A stretch of 64,000 nucleotides of DNA, taken from assembly GCA_900770925.1 (NCBI GenBank), contig CAAGLY010000025.1:1-64000 (forward strand). The letters are read 5' to 3'. The first letter of the stretch is position 1; every line of letters starts with the position of its first letter. A program made the translations under genes and the position numbers. Of the stretch, positions 60,965 to 64,000 are shown piece after piece. The stretch is from Bacilli bacterium (lineage in GTDB: Bacteria > Bacillota_I > Bacilli_A > RFN20 > CAG-288). The notes under the pieces are model-generated. The model did no database searches, had not been told where the DNA came from, and was given only the letters and a program-made list of their open reading frames with translations.

Positions 60965-62269
60965 ATGGGTAACAAAAATAAATTAAACGAAAAAGAAGTC
61001 AAGACGAAGAAGAAAAGCAGTATTCCTTTCAAAACCATAGCCAAAACTCTTTACTCCAATCAGGCTGTTATCGACAGCCGTAAAAGGCCTTGGTACTGGT
61101 TCCTGATCATCACCGTTCTTTCGATTTTCTTGGTCTGGATTCCTGCTCTTACTTCTGGCTATAAGACTAATGCGGCAGGTGGCTTAGCTAATTCGAACAA
61201 TTACGAAGTCACTAAAGCCCTTAAGCATGTCATCTCAGAAGAAGACTATTTCAAGACAATCAAGGTTGATGAAAAGGCCGATGGCAAGTTAGTCCTTGAT
61301 TTACAGGGGCTTTCCGAATACGGAGCCACTTCTCCCTCTGCAACCTGGAATACCGAATACTGCCTGCAGAACAACATCAAACCGTTATTCCGCGGAAGTT
61401 ACAACGATTCTTCTGATCAGGATGCCACTCAGTATGTCAAGGAATTCACGAACTTCAATTACGAATACTACTTTGACTGCATCGGTGTCACCAATAGCGG
61501 AAACAGGAATAAGCCGAGTGTCTCTGCTAATTCTGCTGCCACTACTCCGGAATATGAAACCGAACAGACAACCTTCCTTGAAAGGTATTATTTCCCTAAG
61601 CTTTCTTCCTCTGAACCGCAGTACATTACCTACCTCAATAACTTCCTCACCTCTGTTGTCTTAGATAGGGATAAGGATGGCAAGCTCGGACATTATCCGC
61701 ATTCCTTCAGGCTTATCGGCCAGGACTTCAGGAATGTTGGATTCTTCACCCTTCAGACGACTAAGGCTACCACTAAGAGGGCCGGAACTTATGAAGGCGA
61801 CCTCTCTTCCGGTTTAGCCTCAATCGGTGCAAAGAAAGGCGATACCTTATATTCTCTCTTCTATAAAGATGCCGTTAACATCGATGAAGCCTATGATAAA
61901 GGCTTTATTTCCTTAGCCCATGCCGCTGGACGCGAGAATAGGATTAAGTCCACTTGGATCAATGTCGGAATCATTTCCGCTGTTACTGCCGGCCTTATCC
62001 TCTTAGCCGGTCTCATTAGGTTCCTCTTATCCCGCCGGAAGATTTCTCTCTACCGCGATACGAACTTCTATCAGGGCCTCAAAGAAGGTGCTGCTAGGAC
62101 GCTTACTCCCTCTATCCTTGCTAGGGCAATCGGATTTAGGAGCAGCCAGTATAGGTACAGGATCCTCATCGCCGGTGTCTTAAGGCGTTTAGTCTTCGCA
62201 AATAATAAGATCTGTCCTCCGATGAATACACAGTCGGATAACAAGCCGTTATATCAGGCGCGCGACTAA
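60965..62269 (+). CDS. DUF1189-like membrane protein
   Basis: 434 residues. N-terminal segment SLYSNQAV-style (KTLYSNQAVIDSRKRPWYWFLI), TM1 (WYWFLIITVLSIFLVWIPAL), a large outside domain (about 65-325), then TM2 (INVGIISAVTAGLILLAGLI) and a C-terminal tail that under the standard code is full of Arg (GAARTLTPSILARAIGFR...YRYR). Those Arg are all AGG: as Met, the tail becomes two further hydrophobic segments as in DUF1189/YvdJ proteins. It begins the divergent operon controlled by the BusR-like gene. Function unknown. Confidence 0.55.
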   Translation: MGNKNKLNEKEVKTKKKSSIPFKTIAKTLYSNQAVIDSRKRPWYWFLIITVLSIFLVWIPALTSGYKTNAAGGLANSNNYEVTKALKHVISEEDYFKTIKVDEKADGKLVLDLQGLSEYGATSPSATWNTEYCLQNNIKPLFRGSYNDSSDQDATQYVKEFTNFNYEYYFDCIGVTNSGNRNKPSVSANSAATTPEYETEQTTFLERYYFPKLSSSEPQYITYLNNFLTSVVLDRDKDGKLGHYPHSFRLIGQDFRNVGFFTLQTTKATTKRAGTYEGDLSSGLASIGAKKGDTLYSLFYKDAVNIDEAYDKGFISLAHAAGRENRIKSTWINVGIISAVTAGLILLAGLIRFLLSRRKISLYRDTNFYQGLKEGAARTLTPSILARAIGFRSSQYRYRILIAGVLRRLVFANNKICPPMNTQSDNKPLYQARD

Positions 62270-62325
62270 TCCGTTAATTTCCTTTATCACCCGTTGCTGC
62301 CTGAGGAAAGGAATGGAAAACTAGA

Positions 62326-63963
62326 ATGAAATCTGCAATCTTCGGTAAATTCAAAGAAGCCTTGAGGGCAATTTTCCCAAGGATAATCTTAATTCTTGTT
62401 TTTGGCCTTGCCATTCCCGGCTTCTCCTTTGAGGGAACAAACGGCGGGAACTTCGGTCCGGTTACTCTTTCCCTTATCCTTTCGGCAGTTCCTCTGATTG
62501 TCGGAACGACCTTCTTCTCTTTAGGTGTGGATAAATCCATTGCCAAGATCGGAGAAGTCGTCGGAACGACTCTGACAAAACGGAAAAGCCTAGTCAGGCT
62601 GTTAGTGATTGCGCTCCTTATGGGATTCCTTGCCACTAGGGCAGAACCGGATCTCAGTGTTTTGGCAAGCCGTATCTCCCCTAACGGTCCTTCCTGGTCC
62701 TTAATCAGGATCTCGGCTATCGGTGTTGGGTTATTCCTAAGGATCGGTATTATCCGTATTATCTATGATAAGAGCCTGAAATACTGGCTTTCTATTGGAT
62801 ACGGACTTGTCTTCCTTCTTGGCTGTATTGCCAATAAGTCTTTCTTCACTCTCTGCTTCGATGCCGGAGGAAGGACAACCGGTGTTGTTACTGTTCCCTT
62901 TATTATCTCTAGGGGTGTTGGTGTTGCTAACACGCTTGGCGGAGAGAAGGCGGAAGATGATTCTTTCGGCTTTTCCGGACTCTGCTCGCTTGGCACGGTT
63001 CTTGCCTGCAGGATCTTTTCTCTTTTCAGGCAGGATAAGGGAATCTCCTCGATTCAGAACGTCCTTGCGCAGAAGAGGAATATCGATACCGGAACCGATT
63101 CCATCAGGCATACAATTCCTACCTATGAGGCAAGGGGTAAGCTCTATCTTTCCAATTTCCTCACTTCTAGGAAGAACGTTATTATCTCCAGGCTTCCGAT
63201 TATGGGCTTCTTTGTCATCTTCAACTTCTATGCCAAGATCAAAGGAAAAGCCCTTGCTTCCGTTGCTATCGGCTTTGTCTATGACTTTATTGGCTTAGTC
63301 CTCTTCTTCTTAGGCGCCGAATCCGGACTTAGGCCGGCTGCTGTTCAGCTCGGAAAGTACTTTGCTTCTGCTCCGAATGAACTCTGGCTCTTCTTATTAA
63401 GGGGAGGCTTAAGCGGCTTTATTGCAAGGCTTGCTGAGCCTGCTGTCCATGTCCTTGCTGAGAATGTCAGTGAAGTCAGCCGCGGTGCGATTACCCATAA
63501 GACCATCTATCTTGCTCTCTGCGGTGCAACCGCCGGAGCAATCCTGATTAATATTATCCGTGTCCACTTCGCTATTTCCTTTGTTACTCTGATTGCTATC
63601 CTTTATCTTATTGCTCTAGGCCTATCCTTCCTGACTCCGGAAATCTATGTCGGTATTGCAATCGATGCTGCGGGTGTAGCAACCGGTACGATGGCTAGCT
63701 GTTTCTTTAGGCCGATGTTTATCGGATATACTGCCTATCTCTATCAGGGAAAGGAGAATTTCGGTCAGCTTGTCAGGGAGAATGGATTCGGTGTTGTCGG
63801 CATCAGGGCAACTAGGCCGATCATCGCTGTTGAGCTTGTCGGTATCTTAGCTAAGCTGAAACAGAAACACGGCTATGCCATTGCTCTTAAGGCAGCCGCC
63901 GAAGAGGATGACGGACAGATTGTCCACATTTCCTGGAATACGAAAGCGGAGGAGGTAAAATGA
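62326..63963 (+). CDS. DUF1538-family membrane protein (two repeats)
   Basis: 545 residues, about 12 hydrophobic segments, in two related halves, each with the DUF1538 core: GTTFFSLGVDKSIAKIGEVV, KRKSLVRLLVIALLMGFLAT and AEPDLSVLA in the first; LAEPAVHVLAENVSEVSRGA and YVGIAIDAAGVATGTMASCF in the second. A-AGG-AIFP-AGG-IILILVF at the start and many AGGs inside membrane helices read better as Met. In other genomes such proteins sit beside PII-like regulators; here the next ORF overlaps its stop (ATGA). A transporter, substrate unknown. Confidence 0.8.
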   Translation: MKSAIFGKFKEALRAIFPRIILILVFGLAIPGFSFEGTNGGNFGPVTLSLILSAVPLIVGTTFFSLGVDKSIAKIGEVVGTTLTKRKSLVRLLVIALLMGFLATRAEPDLSVLASRISPNGPSWSLIRISAIGVGLFLRIGIIRIIYDKSLKYWLSIGYGLVFLLGCIANKSFFTLCFDAGGRTTGVVTVPFIISRGVGVANTLGGEKAEDDSFGFSGLCSLGTVLACRIFSLFRQDKGISSIQNVLAQKRNIDTGTDSIRHTIPTYEARGKLYLSNFLTSRKNVIISRLPIMGFFVIFNFYAKIKGKALASVAIGFVYDFIGLVLFFLGAESGLRPAAVQLGKYFASAPNELWLFLLRGGLSGFIARLAEPAVHVLAENVSEVSRGAITHKTIYLALCGATAGAILINIIRVHFAISFVTLIAILYLIALGLSFLTPEIYVGIAIDAAGVATGTMASCFFRPMFIGYTAYLYQGKENFGQLVRENGFGVVGIRATRPIIAVELVGILAKLKQKHGYAIALKAAAEEDDGQIVHISWNTKAEEVK

Positions 63964-64000
63964 TTTTCAAGAAGAAACGGATATTTGCTCCGAAAAAGAA
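63960..64000 (+). CDS. Start of next gene in DUF1538 operon (cut by window)
   Basis: ATG at 63960 overlaps the DUF1538 stop (ATGA) and is preceded by GGAGGT. Only MIFKKKRIFAPKK is visible. DUF1538 genes are often followed by a PII-like regulator, but too little is present to name it. Confidence 0.5.
   Translation, partial: MIFKKKRIFAPKK

Overview
ORGANISM. The window looks like a chromosomal segment of an uncultured, anaerobic, host- or gut-associated member of the Bacilli (Erysipelotrichia/Mollicutes-like). Firmicute-type oriC-dnaA-dnaN, bL31, CTP synthase, ThiN, peptidase T, a BusR-like regulator, an oligopeptide ABC system, many lipoproteins and a superoxide reductase all point that way. 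The strongest clue is the genetic code. At many positions where families have an invariant or near-invariant Met (CTP synthase GTMSP, CLGMQ, GTMRLG; PRPP synthase DDMIDTAG; OppD GGMRQR and VMYAG; OppF PRMTV; peptidase T AHMDT; DnaA RQIAMYL; SOR HPMT) the codon here is AGG, while conserved Arg is CGN or AGA. AGG is therefore very probably read as Met. From memory, exactly this reassignment was reported for a clade of uncultivated Bacilli (Shulgina and Eddy, eLife 2021). Residues quoted as R in the entries below are often AGG and should then be read as M.

LAYOUT. 1-1.9 kb: a collagen-like lipoprotein (cut by the window edge) and a frameshifted ArsB/NhaD-type permease. 2.2-12.6 kb: an accessory island with a pair of DUF4143-type ATPases, a tyrosine recombinase and a four-gene restriction-like operon on the minus strand (cytosine methyltransferase, MutH/Sau3AI-like protein, ParB-like protein, PLD-SNF2 helicase). 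The methyltransferase is split: its N-terminal half lies on the plus strand and its C-terminal half on the minus strand, bounded by a perfect 25-bp inverted repeat inside the coding sequence. Inversion restores one 423-codon frame and puts a promoter in front of the operon, so this reads as a phase switch captured OFF. A deleted ATPase remnant with palindromic ends follows. 12.6-15.1 kb: an ROK protein, an ABC-ATPase remnant and a Phd-PIN toxin-antitoxin pair.

15.4-30.6 kb: core region around the origin: prs and ispE on the minus strand; a thiN-CDF operon; bipartite oriC with many DnaA boxes; dnaA; dnaN; then (instead of recF/gyrB) an MFS transporter, a GH2 glycosidase and a 1046-residue coiled-coil protein; a parS-like palindrome; pepT.

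30.8-47.3 kb: peptide acquisition: a giant secreted subtilase, a DUF3899 protein, then OppA-B-C-D-F and a second large lipoprotein. Several of these subunits carry unusual additions: an Ig-like domain in OppA, a roughly 370-residue outside loop in OppC, and coiled-coil inserts at different places in OppD and OppF. Secreted proteolysis, import and cytosolic PepT would form one peptide-use pathway. 47.3-55 kb: another DUF4143 ATPase behind a 23-bp tandem repeat, rpmE, a degenerate SF1-helicase-like protein, two paralogous lipoproteins, superoxide reductase and an MBL hydrolase. 55.2-64 kb: metG, a CBS protein, pyrG, a NERD protein, and a BusR-like GntR/RCK_C repressor divergent from a DUF1189-like/DUF1538 membrane operon that runs off the end.
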